Shown here: in pieces, positions 1-11,056 of the stretch
How positions within the stretch are numbered: position 1 is the stretch's first letter
Layout of the letters: every line of letters begins with the position of its first letter
DNA from: Tipula vernalis
Lineage: Eukaryota > Arthropoda > Insecta > Diptera > Tipulidae
Assembly (NCBI GenBank): GCA_958295665.1
Contig: OY282558.1
Coordinates: 134,438,326-134,502,325 of the forward strand
Length of the DNA stretch: 64,000 bases
Direction of reading: 5' to 3'
The notes under the pieces: generated by a model
What the model saw: only the letters and a program-made list of their open reading frames with translations
The model's database searches: none
Told to the model about the DNA's origin: nothing
Translations under genes and position numbers: made by a program

Positions 1-180
1 ATGAATGGCTCATAACTGAGTCAGCCATTCACCATCAATAGCTTTGGTGGCCATACATGTGAAGATATCACAGATATGTGATGAACCTAAATTTTGTAAG
101 GGCCAGCATAATCAATTCCACTTTGAATAAATGGGCGGACCCGTGGTGACGGTAATTGACCCATTAATTGAGCTTTGACA
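1..180 (-). pseudogene. BEL/Pao integrase, N-terminal fragment
   Basis: The minus-strand translation reads LMGQLPSPRVRPF followed by SGIDYAGPY. This is the block just before and around the first catalytic aspartate of Pao-type integrases (family pattern: MGxLPxxRVxPxxPFxxxGVDYAGP). The reading frame hits a stop soon after the aspartate. The rest of the integrase would lie to the left of the window. Confidence 0.8.
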
Positions 181-479
181 CTCCTTTTTAAACCGATGCC
201 ACTTCACAAAATAGTTGATTATTCTCTTTAAAAGATACTTTCCTCGGATAATATGGAAAACCTCTGCTTCACAAAAGCAACCATTTGCGCTACTTTAGTT
301 TTCGGTGTGATAATGTTAATACACACCTTTCTCGATTGTATCACTACTCGTGTAAATAGCACTTCGGCGTAGGCATCCGTAGAAGAATCGTAGAATTTTC
401 AGCGTGCTTAATTGCGGCTTAATCAATTCGCATTCGTATCCAATTGTTTCTGCATGAATCAGGCAACTTGTCATCCCAT

Positions 480-1235
480 TCGAACTGCTGGAACATGATC
501 TTAGTAGGTATCAGGACAGGAGACAGCCATCCCAATGGATCAAAAATCCTGGATGACTCAGAGAGAAAATTCGTTTAGTAGCTGTCGGGTCTTGTAGTAT
601 GGACACCTTGAAGTTAAATACATCAAGGGATGGTTGGTAGTACAGCCCTAGTATTGATATGACCTTTTCACTCGTTTGTAAATTCTCGATCCATTGTTTG
701 CAAATTGCTGTTTTCGTTTTCGTTCAATAGGTAGGGATGGGTAGCTGACCATTTCCCGAGTTTAAATCAAACTGAGCATAAAATTTCGATCAATTCGTTT
801 CGCACCGTTAACGCATCGTTGAGTGTGTTAGCACCTGTAATCAAATATCCACATAGGTGGATATTCTTTTCAGAACTTATTTGCAACAAAGGTTAGTGAA
901 TGTGTCCCCAAGAAAGGCGCGGATGACATTCCATATGTGACTGTGAGCAATCGGTAGTGCTTCAATTGGAATTCCGGTGATTCCCTTAAAAGTATGCGTT
1001 GAAAGTCGGTGTCTTCCTTCCGAACCATTCGTATTTCGTATTTTGAGCTACTAAAATCAGTTGATCTAGTAGCAATTTGCCATCTTTGATGATTTCAAGG
1101 AAGTGGTCACTGCCTAGGATCGACCAAAATAATCTCACCTTTGATTGGTAGCGACAAGTTGACCGGGGTTGTGGGTAAATTTGAGGCAAGTGAAACGATG
1201 ATTCATTCTTGGTTTTATTGTGAGGGTTGTACTTC
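480..1235 (-). pseudogene. BEL/Pao reverse transcriptase and connection region, broken
   Basis: Near 490-555 the minus strand encodes RIFDPLGWLSPVLIPTK followed by IMFQQFEWDDKLPDS. RIFDPLG(W/L)LSP is the hallmark of the region after the RT palm in BEL/Pao polyproteins. At 986-1189 a 67-residue stretch contains ILGSDHFLEIIKDGK and NTKYEWFGR, matching the segment between protease and RT (family: lLiGaDhyxeiv, then T.lGWilsG). Between these blocks the palm is fragmented by stops and I could not find an intact YVDD motif. The product would have been the RT part of the retrotransposon Pol; here it is a pseudogene. Confidence 0.8.
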
Positions 1236-1237
1236 CC

Positions 1238-1630
1238 TTAGATATACCTGAGAACTCTTGCATACGTCCTGTTTTGATTGAGCTTATCTCCAACTGATCC
1301 CTTTTTGAATGACCTGGTTGAGCATGAATCCAACAGCTCTCTATTTTGAATTTCAATTAGCACAGTAGGTAAAATGGCATTTGCACTACCAACACGGCTG
1401 ACCATACCTGACGTATGATTTTCTCCGGTAAATTCAGTATAAACCGTCCTGCCAAATGGTTGAGAATTGATCCCTACTGCTTCAGTTGTAGCTGGTTGGT
1501 TGTCTACTTTATTTTCGTCAGGAGGAAGATGAACAAGAGTATGGTGTACACGTTTACAGGTATGCCATGTTTCCGAAATGAAGCACCGTTGTTTGTCTTT
1601 AAGAAACTTTCTTCGGTCAGAAAGTGACAT
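1238..1630 (-). pseudogene. BEL/Pao Gag zinc-knuckle and aspartic protease region
   Basis: The 130-residue minus-strand frame opens with SLSDRRKFLKDKQRCF, then a damaged Cys/His knuckle ending in CKRVHHTLVH. In BEL/Pao elements this knuckle (CxxC...H...C...HHTLLH) ends Gag. Further on, LPTVLIEIQNRELLDSCSTRS corresponds to the protease entry, where LLDSGSQ is usual. Here the catalytic triplet DSG has become DSC, so the protease would be inactive even without frameshifts. It lies directly downstream of the Gag relic at 1650-2330. Confidence 0.75.
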
Positions 1631-1649
1631 TAATTTAAAACGCCCGCAT

Positions 1650-2330
1650 TCATATAGCCGATATCATTCTAGATTACACAGAATGCATGGAGTTGATATT
1701 GACCCGACAAGTAAAATTTTCGATGACCCGTGCGGTTTGCTGTTTGGCTTTGCCAAAAATATAAGCCACGGATTCCTGGCTTCAGCTTTCTTACTTAGTG
1801 ATCTTAAGGAAGATGCTATGATTGTCTTTTTCTTGTCATATCGTTTCACTAGTCGCTTGACTGCCTCGATGTAGTTAACATCGTCCACTCGAAGCATTTC
1901 CAAACAATCCTTTTAGAAGGCGTTTTAAATGTTTAGGTTTTTGTGCCGTTGAGAGCGACACATTTTCAGGTATGGTGGATGAAAATATGTCGTAAAACGA
2001 TTGCCAGTCCTTGACATCTCCATCGAATGTAGGCATTGTTAACGACGGTAATTTAAAGTCGGATGATGAGTTTACGATTAGGCTGCTATCGGTCTGTTGA
2101 TCATGATTAATTGCTTAATGAACTCCAGATTTTGCCCGCATCAATGATGTCCATTTCGGATGGTAATTTCGAATCGATACCAAAAAGGAAGTCTTTTGGT
2201 AGAGATAAACTCGGTGTACAACTTGTGTACATTCTTAAATCGTGTTCGTAAATCATCATAGGTTAGTTGCTCGCCGTTTGAATCGATATAATTAGCAAGA
2301 CGGGTTGAAACTTGGTTAGTTTTTCCATAT
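1650..2330 (-). pseudogene. BEL/Pao Gag remnant
   Basis: Two blocks are readable on the minus strand. Near 2180-2320: STRLANYIDSNGEQLTYDDL, then TRFKNVHKLYTEF, which is the helical N-terminal part of Pao Gag. At 1664-1903: VNYIEAVKRLVKRYDKKKTI, the block equivalent to Y..A...L..RYD in the retrotransposon Gag domain. The two are separated by frame changes. The gene would have packaged element RNA. The order relative to protease and RT supports one original element. Confidence 0.75.
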
Positions 2331-2440
2331 TTCAGAATATATCACTCCACTATACACCACAATTTCCACGAAAACACACATTTTAGAAAATCGGACAAAT
2401 ATTTTTAGTTAAGTTTTCACCATTCCCAGGAGCCACTATT

Positions 2441-3785
2441 TTTTGTTTTACGGGGCCTCATCCTATCTCTGTTTTGTAATATACATACAAAATAACCGTT
2501 ACGTACTTTATTCAAAATTAATATAAGTTTTTTTTCCCATAAAATCTATTCAGTTGTGCTTCTAAGTAATTACAATATCTAGTAAAATAAATGCTAACCA
2601 CAATTTCTAATTTTCATGAAAGCTTTCTGTTTTATTTCAAGTAGAAACTATTTAATTTTGAAGAGTAAACGAGAATTCTATGAACTTAATAAAAATCTCT
2701 TTGATTATCTTATAAAGGAAGGTGTTAAATGTATTTTAAATATTTTAGTCTAATGATACACTTTGTTAAACAGATATCTTATTAAGTAGTTTTATGTAAC
2801 TTTAATTCTGTAAGTTTAGCTACTATATAAAATATTTGGTAGAAAAAGAAGCTTACAATTTTTATTTTGTTTGTGTGTAACCTTTTTGTAATAAGAAAAC
2901 TTTCAAAATTTAAACAAAAATGTTTTACAATATAATTAATAAAACTGCCAAAAGTTGTTATAAAAAGAAGTAATACTTAATGATATCTTATTACACTTTT
3001 ATATTTAAAAAAAAAAGCTTGGAAAAAGAAAAACTTTTGTGGCCGACCGTTTAAGAGAATAAGCTTTTACGGGACTTTAATGAGGAGCTAAATCAGAGCC
3101 TTCTAGAGTATAGAGCCATAATCTTAATGACGTATTTTTTAGAAGCTTTTTTAGTGGTATAACATTTCACTGATTTCCATAGGAATCCATAGTAAAAATG
3201 GTGTTTTTTAGCTTCAAGTTTTTCAATGAAAAAAGCAAAAATATTGTAAAATGTTTATATAAAAGTTTTCTACATATCTTTAAGAACAATATACAAGAAG
3301 GCCATATTGGTATTAAGTAAATATTAATTGCAGAAATATTAAAATTAAATTATTTCTAAAATATATTTTTTCGAACTTTCATTTTGAAAAATACATCAAA
3401 GTTGGCTCTGACAAATTAAAATAATACTTGCTAAATTTATCTTTAGTTTTACTAATGTACGTAAGATGTCTAAAATGGTTACAGAAAAATACGAAAATAA
3501 ATTATTTAATCGCAAAATTACCAGACGTTCCTATATTTTGTGAATTTGTTTTGCTTTTCCTACAATTTGTGAATTTGAAATTTCCCCAGGTGGTAATTTT
3601 TGATACGATTTTTCCAAATTTTTACGGCCATCACTGCCATCTATGTAATGTATATTGACTTAATGACCAAACGAATCGTAGTAAGCTTTTATTTCAATTT
3701 GACCAGAATGCTGTTGTTATGAATTTTTTTAATATTTTGGTTTAAATAAATCAATTATTACAAGAAAATGACAATATTCATATAC
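2441..3785. other. AT-rich DNA without recognisable gene
   Basis: Strongly AT-rich with many A/T runs; no ORF with family-like sequence on either strand. The LTR expected upstream of the BEL/Pao relic should start near 2440, but I found no second copy to define it. Confidence 0.6.
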
Positions 3786-3789
3786 ATAT

Positions 3790-4000
3790 GTTGAAATTCA
3801 AACATTTATGAAAGTATCTCATAAATCAAAATTAAGAATTTGTAACGTTTTCATTTAAAAATTTGTCTTAGGAAAAAAACTGATTTCCCATATGTTTTGT
3901 GTGTTTTACTATGAAAAGTTTCGTTTTTTCCTCGTTTCTAATTCCCTTATAAAAGCTCAGATTTTTTGATTATGGCTCTATAAAATACAGGATGCTCTGG
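3790..4000 (+). repeat. Dispersed repeat, copy 1 (pair with 12015-12190)
   Basis: The stretch starting TTCAAACATTTATGAAA and running through GTTTTCATTTAAAAA to TTTTTCCTC and ATGGCT recurs in the same orientation at 12015-12190 with scattered differences. No coding content was seen. Confidence 0.6.
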
Positions 4001-4254
4001 CTAAATTCAAAAATATTTCGAGATTCACTTTTTTAAGTGAGGTAGTAAAAGTTTCGGTTCGTTGACCTGATAATAAACACCACATACAGCTTTCAAAGGA
4101 GCGTGTCGAAATTGTTCACCTTGTATATTATTGGTGTATTACCGGTAGCGTGAAGTTTATGACAATTGACAAAATATTTCGATTTGTTAGTAAATATAAA
4201 GCTATACAAGAAAACGTCACAACAGCTTAAATCACGTTTCTTAAATAACCAAAC

Positions 4255-4315
4255 TTTTTCATTGTTTAGTGGATTTTCATTGGCCAATGACAGGCCATCG
4301 TAGATTTGTTTTCCT
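4255..4315. repeat. Short dispersed repeat with GCCAATGACAGGCC core
   Basis: TTGTTTAGTGGATTTTCATT followed by GGCCAATGACAGGCC recurs at 10779-10830, where it adjoins the three-copy repeat at 10681-11056. It is probably a fragment of the same unclassified repeat family. Confidence 0.5.
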
Positions 4316-4390
4316 GTTTGTATACTTATTTATTTATTTAAATTAAAACGGGCGTAAGCTCATGGCTTTTCCACCCTTCCATACAATATA

Positions 4391-5078
4391 CTACCTTGAT
4401 CAATAAGTTCTCGGAATAACCACCGTGTGGCGCTTCCATCGTTCCGATTTGAGTTCTATTTTTTTGTTAAGTTGGTACATCTGTTGTTGATATTCCCTCT
4501 AAATCTTAGCGTAATAGCTTGACATTTGCAAAAGTTACGTAGTCAAGTGTACATCTACTCTGTGTGTGTTGGCGATTTTTCCATTATTTCCTCTCGGCTG
4601 CTGAAACGCGTTCCCCGTAATGGTTTTCCAACTCGATTGAACAGAAAGAAGTTAGAGGGAGCCAAATCAGGTGAATCCGGTGGCTGTTGGTAGGTGTTTG
4701 TTGCATTTTTCGTCAAAAAATTATGAATAATGATGGCACTGTGCGACGGTGCGTTATCATGGTGCAAAATCCACGAGTTTTCTGCCCACAATTCTGGTCT
4801 CTTTCGGCGAATTGCTTCACGCAAACGTCTCATAACGCCCAAATAATACTCTTTGTTTCATGTTTCCATTTCTAAAATTGTAAATAATCGCCAACACACA
4901 CAGAGATAGATGTACTCTTGTCTACGTAACTTTTGCAAATGTCAAGCTATGACGCTAAGATTTAGAGGGAATATCAACAACAGATGTACCAATTTAACAA
5001 AAAAAAACAGAACTCAAATCGGAACGATGGGAGTGCCACACGGTGGTTATTCCGGGAACTTTCAAGGTCAAGGTGGTG
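4391..5078 (-). mobile_element. mariner-family element, internally deleted, long inverted ends
   Basis: The two ends are inverted copies of each other over ~190 bp (left 4391-4580, right 4882-5078). Each outer end starts C(T/A)C(C)ACCTTGA-like next to a TA dinucleotide (4389-4390 and 5079-5080), as expected for TA-targeting Tc1/mariner transposons. Between the arms only ~300 bp remain, encoding the C-terminal part of a mariner transposase. Autonomous mariners are about 1.3 kb, so half the element is gone, including the DNA-binding domain. The arms are much longer than the ~30-bp TIRs of classical mariners. Confidence 0.85.
4555..4862 (-). pseudogene. mariner transposase, C-terminal catalytic fragment
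   Basis: The minus-strand frame reads EYYLGVMRRLREAIRRKRPE, then SWILHHDNAPSHSA and SPDLAPSNFFLF. HHDNAP(A/S)H carries the second catalytic aspartate and SPDLAP the third, spaced about 34 residues apart, as in the mariner DD34D triad. The first aspartate and the N-terminal helix-turn-helix region are absent, so the protein could not act as a transposase. The frame ends inside the left inverted repeat. It is a cut-and-paste transposase relic, not a host gene. Confidence 0.9.
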
Positions 5079-5658
5079 TAATTGAAAAGCGAAGTATAAT
5101 TGAATACAAAAAACGAAATATTTAACATATAATAAAAACAATTGAACACTTATCAGTAAATTGTTGATCGCTGTGCGTTGCTTGTTGTTGTGAAATTGAT
5201 GGTATGTTGATTGCTGCATTGCTCTTATCTTATTTTTTTTGTGACGGTGCAATAAATATCCATCTAGCTACTTTTTTTTCAGGCTTTGTGTATTGGTCTT
5301 TTTACAAAACAAAGCCACGCTCATGCACACGGTTAATGTATATATTTATATAATTATATTGATTATTTTTTTTTTTCTTATTAATTTATTTAATTTAGAA
5401 AAATCGTCTTTTCCGCGCTCATTGTAAAAATCAAAAAAATCAGAAGCAACTTCAGCGATAATACGACCACCAGCATCCTCTGTCAGAAAACTCACAAACT
5501 ATGAATCTGCGGTTATCGATCAACCAGCTTCTACTTTACCCGTCTCACATTCTTTTGAATGTCATCATTCAGGCGTAAAATTATCTAAAGCAAAATACAT
5601 TGCAAGTACAACTGTTGTGACAGCGTACGTGTGCGCTGTTACAAATCGCGGTGACGCC

Positions 5659-6322
5659 TCATACGATGGTGAAATGGTGATGGTGAATAATCTGATTGCG
5701 AATCAAATTCGATAACACGTAATCCTCATTCTCATCAGTTGTTGACAATAATCTGCGTAGTTCGTATTCGGATCCTTGCAAAGTCATATGTTGACCAAAA
5801 ACAACAAAATGTGGAGAATATTTCAACGTTGGGGGACAACGTTGCGGAGGGCTGCCGCTATCTCTTGGATGTGTACATTCCACTCATTATGACGAGTGTC
5901 ACTGAGGTAGGACCAAATGGCTGAGTATACAGGGGTCCGGATATATTCGATTCCATATTTACGTAGCAGCTCTTGAAAAAGTTTAAATATACAAACTGCT
6001 TTCCGTTGTCACTAGTAATAAATTCCGGTACTGAGAATAACAGAAATACCTCATTTTCCAAGAAATTACATACTAGAGCAGCTGATGCTTCTCGGAGCGG
6101 TTTCAACATGACAAATTTGGAATAATGGTCCAAAACGATCAGAATATATGTATTACCTTTTTTCGAACGTGGGTACGGTCCCAATAGATCAGTATATAAC
6201 CTCTGGAAGGGCCGTTGTGATATAAATTGACGTCCCATTGCAGGTTTGGTGTTATAGTTAACTGATTTATTCTTCTTACATTCTTCACATTTGTTGATAA
6301 AATCCTTCACCTCCAGAGCCAT
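5659..6322 (-). pseudogene. Ty3/gypsy integrase, frameshifted
   Basis: The first frame (5858-6322) has the tail of the zinc-binding domain (INKCEECKKNK), then the core motifs YTDLLGPYPRSKKGNTYILI with the first catalytic Asp and ITSDNGKQF with the second. The frame then shifts. The second frame (5659-5883) continues with LKYSPHFVVFGQHM and GSEYELRRLL, the C-terminal block found in gypsy integrases. The glutamate of the DDE triad is lost in the disrupted junction. Its original role was to insert the element cDNA into host DNA. Confidence 0.85.
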
Positions 6323-6403
6323 TCCGTGCTAGTAAAACTGTCTACGAAGTCGATCTGGGGGTTTTGCAATACTAATGTGTGCCGAGGAGGGTGGTATATG
6401 TGC

Positions 6404-7257
6404 CTATTCGAATAAAGAGTGTGTGAGTTGGTTAGGAACAACTAGTTTCCACGTAGGCACATCACTTAAGTCATAGTAAATACCAGAAGAAAGTGTAAAG
6501 AGTAACTTGTCCTCCTTGACACAAAAATTGGGACATTCGGCTCCCAGTTTCCGTATCTTCTCAACTTGCTCTTGGTATTCGGGATCATGAAAAGCAGGAG
6601 AATCCAAGTCGATGTGCATTGGACCTAATTGATTTGGTTTGCTACTGTTATCTGGTGTACTGAAATTCCCTAGAGGTTCTTCTACCAGAGAAGAGAGTTT
6701 TGCGAGTTCTTCAAAATGCATTCGGGATAACGCATCCGGTACCACATTTATAGAGCCTTTACGGTAACCAATCTGGAAGTTAAAACCTTGAAGTTTTAAA
6801 CTCCAACGAGCAAGCCGCCCTGACAAATCCTTTTGAGACATCAACCAGCGTAAGCTGGCATGGTCAGTGTAAATGACAAAAGAATACCCTTCTATATATG
6901 CACGGAACTTTTTGACGCTCAGTACTGCCGCGTAACACTCTAATTCCGTAATTGAGTAGTTTTTTGAGCGGCATTTAACTTGTGAGAGAAAAACGATATA
7001 GTACGTTCTTCTTCAGCGGCATCTAGTTGAAATAGCACGCTTCCTACGGCGGCAGTACTGGCGTCAAATTGTATATAGAAAGGCTTCTCAAAGTCCGGAT
7101 TTGCCAGAACGGGAGCTGTTGAGAGCGCCTTTTTTAGTTGGTTGAAAGATTCGTTCGCTTCTTTGGACCAATTGGTTTTCATCTCTTTTTTCGTCAAGTC
7201 TGTTAGAGGAGCAGCAATGGTAGAAAACCTCTTATAAATCTTCGGTACTACCCACAC
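6404..7257 (-). pseudogene. Ty3/gypsy RNase H region
   Basis: The right part (6940-7257) shows FSTIAAPLTDLTKK, then PFYIQFDASTAAVGSVLFQ, which contains the first RNase H aspartate (family: DAS..G.GAVL.Q). The left part (6404-6844) shows GRLARWSLKLQGFNFQIGYR followed by KGSINVVPDALSR, the end of RNase H (HRPGxxNxxADxLSR). The middle is in a different frame. This gene segment follows RT directly and precedes integrase. Confidence 0.85.
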
Positions 7258-8288
7258 AGACCCATAAATCGTCTCACCTGTTTCGTCGTTTTCGGGATAG
7301 GATATTCTACAATTGCCTTCACTTTTTCAGGATCGGTACGAAGGCAGCCGTCCCCAGCTATATAGCCCAGGTAACTTACCTCTTTAAGCAGAAACCGACT
7401 TTTATCCGTGTTCATGGTTAGTCCAACCCTTTTCAACAAATCGGCAACCTCGCTGAGCAATTTAAAATGCTCATCTTGAGTGGCAGAAGTGATAAGCAGG
7501 TCATCTAAATACATCGAAACGCGATCATGAAGTTGGTAAGGAATCACTCGGTGCATGAGGCGGCACATCGTCTGTTGTGCATTGCACAATCCGAAAGGCA
7601 TGCCCGTGAATTGATTCAAAAGCCATCCGGGCACTGTGAATGCGGTTTTATCTCTAGATGCTGGATCGAGCGGGATCTGCCAGAAGGCGTCTTTCAGATC
7701 TATAGTCGAAATATACCTGGTTTGATCCAACCGACCCAACAACCCGTCAATAAGCGGCAACGGATAAGCGTCATTGACAGTTACTTTGTTCAATTCACGG
7801 GCATCCAAGCACAGACGAACCTTACCATTTGCCTTCTGCACCAGAGTGACCGGCGAACACCAAGAGCTCTCACTTTCCTCAATAACGCCCAACGAAAGCA
7901 TTCGGTCCAATTCCCTGTACATCAGTTCCCGCTTCACTGGTGAAACAGAGTAAAATCGTTGTTTCAGTGGTTTGGCGGAACCAACGTCTATGACGCGGGA
8001 TACCAAGTTGGTTTTTCCGAGTCCAAACTGAGCTGATGATGGAAACGATGAAACGATTTCTGTGAGTCTTGCCTTATCATTTGGGGAGAGATGATGAAAT
8101 TCATTATGTTCGTTGTGAGGTGGAATAACCGATATGGTATTTAGGGTAGGTATATTTGGGGTGATTCCAAATAAATTCCAAAAATTAATACCCAAATAGA
8201 GTGGTTGTTCTATTGAAGGTACAATGTAAAGTTGCATCGTTCGGTTTCTCTTGTTAAAGACCACTTGTGCATTGATGTTGCCGAACAC
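7248..8288 (-). pseudogene. Ty3/gypsy reverse transcriptase, 346-residue open frame
   Basis: Motifs appear in RT order: LDRMLSLGVIEESESSWCSP, VRLCLDARELNKVT, YPLPLIDGLLGRL, STIDLKDAFWQIPLD, FTGMPFGLCNAQQTM, then MYLDDLLITS. YLDD (about 7500-7512) is the catalytic box; its aspartates are intact. VSYLGYIAGDG and RRFMGLCG close the domain. The open frame covers the PR-RT linker and the whole RT, but adjoining protease and RNase H are out of frame or interrupted. It is therefore treated as part of a dead polyprotein. One deviation is NAQQTM where NAPATF is usual. Confidence 0.9.
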
Positions 8289-8344
8289 CTTTTGAGTTTG
8301 TCCACTAGTATTTACGTGACTAGGAAAGTTGTGAAATTATACTT

Positions 8345-8800
8345 TAGAATCAGTTAGAAATCGATCGGATCCAGCTCCAAGTACGCTAATAGTTGCACCA
8401 CTATCCAACAGACCATTGTACTGAATGCCATTGATGGATACTTTAGCATAGGGCCGTTTTCTATGGAATTAGTGTTAATGATTTCCAATAGGAACGACTT
8501 CTTAAACGGTGTTTAGGACTATAATACCGTTTAGGCTTTGCACCATTTGATATCGGAACGTTAATTTTGAAATTATGTAAAGATGGTTCGTCCGAGGAAT
8601 GGGAATCCGTAGATTCAGAAAAGATTATTTCGGATTGGTCGTTGCTCCAGGTTTCGTCAGAACTCTTCACGCTGGTTCTGTATTGGCTGCAGCATCTTGT
8701 TGAGTATGTCTGTTCGCCACAGTCCCCGCTAGTCGTTTCCCTTACATCGGATGCATGTATTGTATTTCATCAATCTGAGGAACTGAATAAGACGTATCAG
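8345..8800 (-). pseudogene. Ty3/gypsy protease and nucleocapsid knuckle, degraded
   Basis: Near 8350-8460 the minus strand encodes INGIQYNGLLDSGATISVLG, an aspartic protease active site with intact DSGA. Near 8720-8765, CIRCKGND is followed by a stop and a frame change, consistent with a broken CCHC knuckle. The order (knuckle upstream of protease, protease upstream of RT) is normal for gypsy elements. Confidence 0.7.
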
Positions 8801-8850
8801 CATTTGCATAAGCATCAAAATTCGTAGTTTGGGACCCATTGTGGTTGAAA

Positions 8851-10387
8851 TTAGCGGCATATGTAGCTTATGGAATTATGAAAATAATTAGGGCTATAGT
8901 CCAACTCATTGATTGCTCGCCTATGAGGGTAACTACCTTGTTCCGTTACATGGGTGGTTCTCTTAACAGACCCGAAGCTATCTGGATCAACCCTTAGCTC
9001 TGCCCATGTACTTTCCCAGCTCGGACGACTATTAATGAGATCTCCAAGGTGTGTACATTTCCGATCGTTTAACTGGTAACGGAGGCCTGATCGCATGTTT
9101 TTCATTAAAATTTTAATTATGTCCCGCTCCGCATAAGTAACAGTCAATTGCAAGATTAGGCTCCACACCTGTTGACAAAACTCGAGAAGGGTTTCATTAG
9201 GATGTTGTTTACGAGCTTCGATTTTTTTCTCGATATCTGAATCAGGTATCCGATATTTAAATCACTCCACAAAACAATGCCGAAATTTGTACCAATTAAC
9301 AGTGGGATTTTGCTGCCGGAACGTCCAATATTAGTAAGCTGCTATTCCTTTCAGAACAAAACTACTTTCAGTTAATATTGTATCATTTGATACTGTAAAT
9401 TAATCGACGATGCCAGAGTTTCTACTTAGAACAAAAACAGAGTTATTGGAAGTCCGGTTGGAGATCCGTCAAAAGATAGCCCACTTCTAGATAAGCCACG
9501 GTTGTCGGGAATACTTCTTGTTCCGGCTATGGTGTCTGGAGAAAATTACCTTAAGTTAGGAGCTGTCGAAGTGGAAGGAATGGCATAATTCCCGTTAAGA
9601 ACACCATCCATATTATTGGTTACTGACGTTATGAGGGGATTTTGTAACCTTGTTCCAGAATTTAATGGATTTGACGTGAAAGCCGAATATAGGGATTTAT
9701 TAGGTTGTAATGCAGATATCTGCGGACGATTTATGTTTGGTGCTAAATGTGATGCAGAAGCTGGCATGAATGTAGGATGTGATGAATGTAATTCACGGTT
9801 TTGCTCAGATGGAATCGGATTTGTGAAGGATGCTGTTGGCTGTGGTGGTTTTATCTCTGATTTGGATCGAAGTTCGCTAAACTGATGGGTCAAATTCGAA
9901 ATTTGTTGAGATAATTGTTTTATTTGTCCCATCATAAAAGTCATTGCTAATGTCTGATTTTCAGGGGCAACTCCTAAGTCATTATGAGTTCCTTGCTGAG
10001 GACTATCTCGCCATGCTGATCAGAAGTACCAAGATCCATAGCTTTCGCGGCTTATATTGACTCGTTTAATTTCTCCATGTCGTTGAGGTATAATGGGAGA
10101 CTGTCTAATGAGGTTTCACCTTTTGAAAGCACCTTAATGGCTTCAGTTGAATAAGTTGGTGAAGTTGTAGCGCGTCGTAACCTGTCAGTAATGTGCAAAA
10201 GCCGAGATTCGATAATCTGTACTGATTTTAGTTGGTTACTCGCATCCAAACTAGCTAATTCATCAATTTGGTTATGCAGTTCCCGTAACGTTCCCCAGCA
10301 TGATTCAATCTCCAGATCTGGGCGCTTCGCTGCGTTGGTGTGTATTTTTACCGGTTTTAACGATTTACCAGTTTCTTCCGCCAACAC
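8851..10387 (-). pseudogene. Ty3/gypsy Gag, several frames
   Basis: Three minus-strand frames cover this stretch: 10052-10387 (N-terminal, helical), 9546-9944 (MTFMMGQIKQLSQQISNLTH, then a Pro/Ser/Asn-rich linker), and 8851-9168 (YAERDIIKILMKNMRSGLRY, then HLGDLINSRPSWESTWAEL). The last resembles the C-terminal end of retrotransposon Gag capsids. Sequence is weakly conserved, so the call rests mainly on position upstream of the knuckle and protease. Frameshifts separate the blocks. Confidence 0.65.
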
Positions 10388-10435
10388 TTGATTTTGCGAA
10401 ATTTCTGCCGCGTTTTAACCAGATATAGTCTTAAG

Positions 10436-10718
10436 TTCTCCGGACAAATCGTTTTATGAAGTCATAAGCCATACAGAATAGAGTTTAGCTTGCGGCAGGT
10501 TTCAATGATGTGGTCGCTCCAAGTGAAACTGCTATTCATGCGCAGACCCAGATTACAAACTGTATCAACTCGGGTAGTATACCCGAGTAATTGCTTCTAC
10601 CAATAAACATGGCCTGTGTTTTCTTTATATTTAACATAAGATCATTTGACGTCTTCCTGATAGTGAATGTAAAGTCATGTGTTTGTATGCTTTGTAGATA
10701 ATTTGAGGTGGTCATCAT
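10436..10718 (-). pseudogene. Non-LTR retrotransposon RT thumb fragment
   Basis: The minus strand encodes NDLMLNIKKTQAMFIG and, after a frame change, VCNLGLRMNSSFTWSDHI followed by IETCRKL. This is the block after the catalytic YADD in Jockey/CR1-type RTs (family: N.L.LN..KT..M, then v..LGv..d..l.W..Hi). The fragment is ~280 bp and abuts the gypsy Gag, so it is an unrelated older insertion or the flank into which gypsy inserted. Confidence 0.7.
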
Positions 10719-11056
10719 ATTAGCGCGACCCTCAACAGACCAGTCATCGATTTTAAAGTAAAACCGTTTACTAAAAATTGTTTAGAGTGGACTTTCAATA
10801 GCCAATGACAGGCCAACCTAGAGATGTCTCCCTGAAATTTAATTCAAGGCCCTGTGTGTTTATGCTTAGTAGATAATTTGTAGTGGTCACCAATATCACC
10901 GCGACCCTCAACAGACCAGTTATCGATTTTAAAGTTAAACCGTTTACTAAAACTTGTTTATCATATTTGATAACATCATATTCGATCATGATCGAAAATC
11001 GATAACTGGTTTGTTGAGGGTTTCGCTAATATGATGACCACCTCAAATTATCTATA
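10681..11056. repeat. Three-copy repeat: two direct, one inverted
   Basis: Copies at about 10681-10784 and 10858-10960 are direct; both contain AGATAATTTG, GACCCTCAACAGACCAG, ATCGATTTTAAAG and CCGTTTACTAAAA. A third, inverted copy covers 10985-11056. Together copies 2 and 3 form a hairpin around ATATTCGATCATGATCGAAA. No coding content. Confidence 0.75.

Larger units (their letters stand above)
1..2440 (-). mobile_element. BEL/Pao LTR retrotransposon remnant, cut by window edge
   Basis: Reading the minus strand from right to left, the order is Gag, zinc knuckle, protease, RT connection and the start of integrase, which is the BEL/Pao order. The integrase runs off the left edge, so the 3' end of the element is outside the window. 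Only ~300 bp separate the RT-connection motif (near 545) from integrase (near 175). RNase H and most of the connection region are therefore missing. A stretch near 2421-2436 (minus: TGGCTCCTGGGAATGG) follows the Gag start in the right place for a primer binding site, but I could not define an LTR beyond it. Frames are broken throughout, so the copy is dead. Confidence 0.85.
5400..10435 (-). mobile_element. Ty3/gypsy LTR retrotransposon remnant
   Basis: Minus-strand order from right to left is Gag (10387-8851), zinc knuckle and protease (8800-8345), RT (8288-7248), RNase H (7257-6404), integrase (6322-5659). This is the Ty3/gypsy order with integrase last. No envelope-like ORF and no defined LTRs were found. 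The left end fades into AT-rich DNA near 5400, and the right end abuts a non-LTR RT scrap at 10436. Integrase ends with a (V)FGQHM..GSEY block resembling the mdg3/blastopia branch; that placement is tentative. The copy is better preserved than most others here, because RT keeps a 346-residue open frame. Confidence 0.85.

Noticed and set aside
5300..5660. 3' LTR of the 5.4-10.4 kb gypsy element
   Set aside because: No second copy near 10.4 kb and no TG...CA ends or polypurine tract that I could support.
7527..7943. 138-residue open frame on the plus strand
   Set aside because: Antisense shadow of the gypsy RT (7248-8288, minus), which has unmistakable RT motifs.
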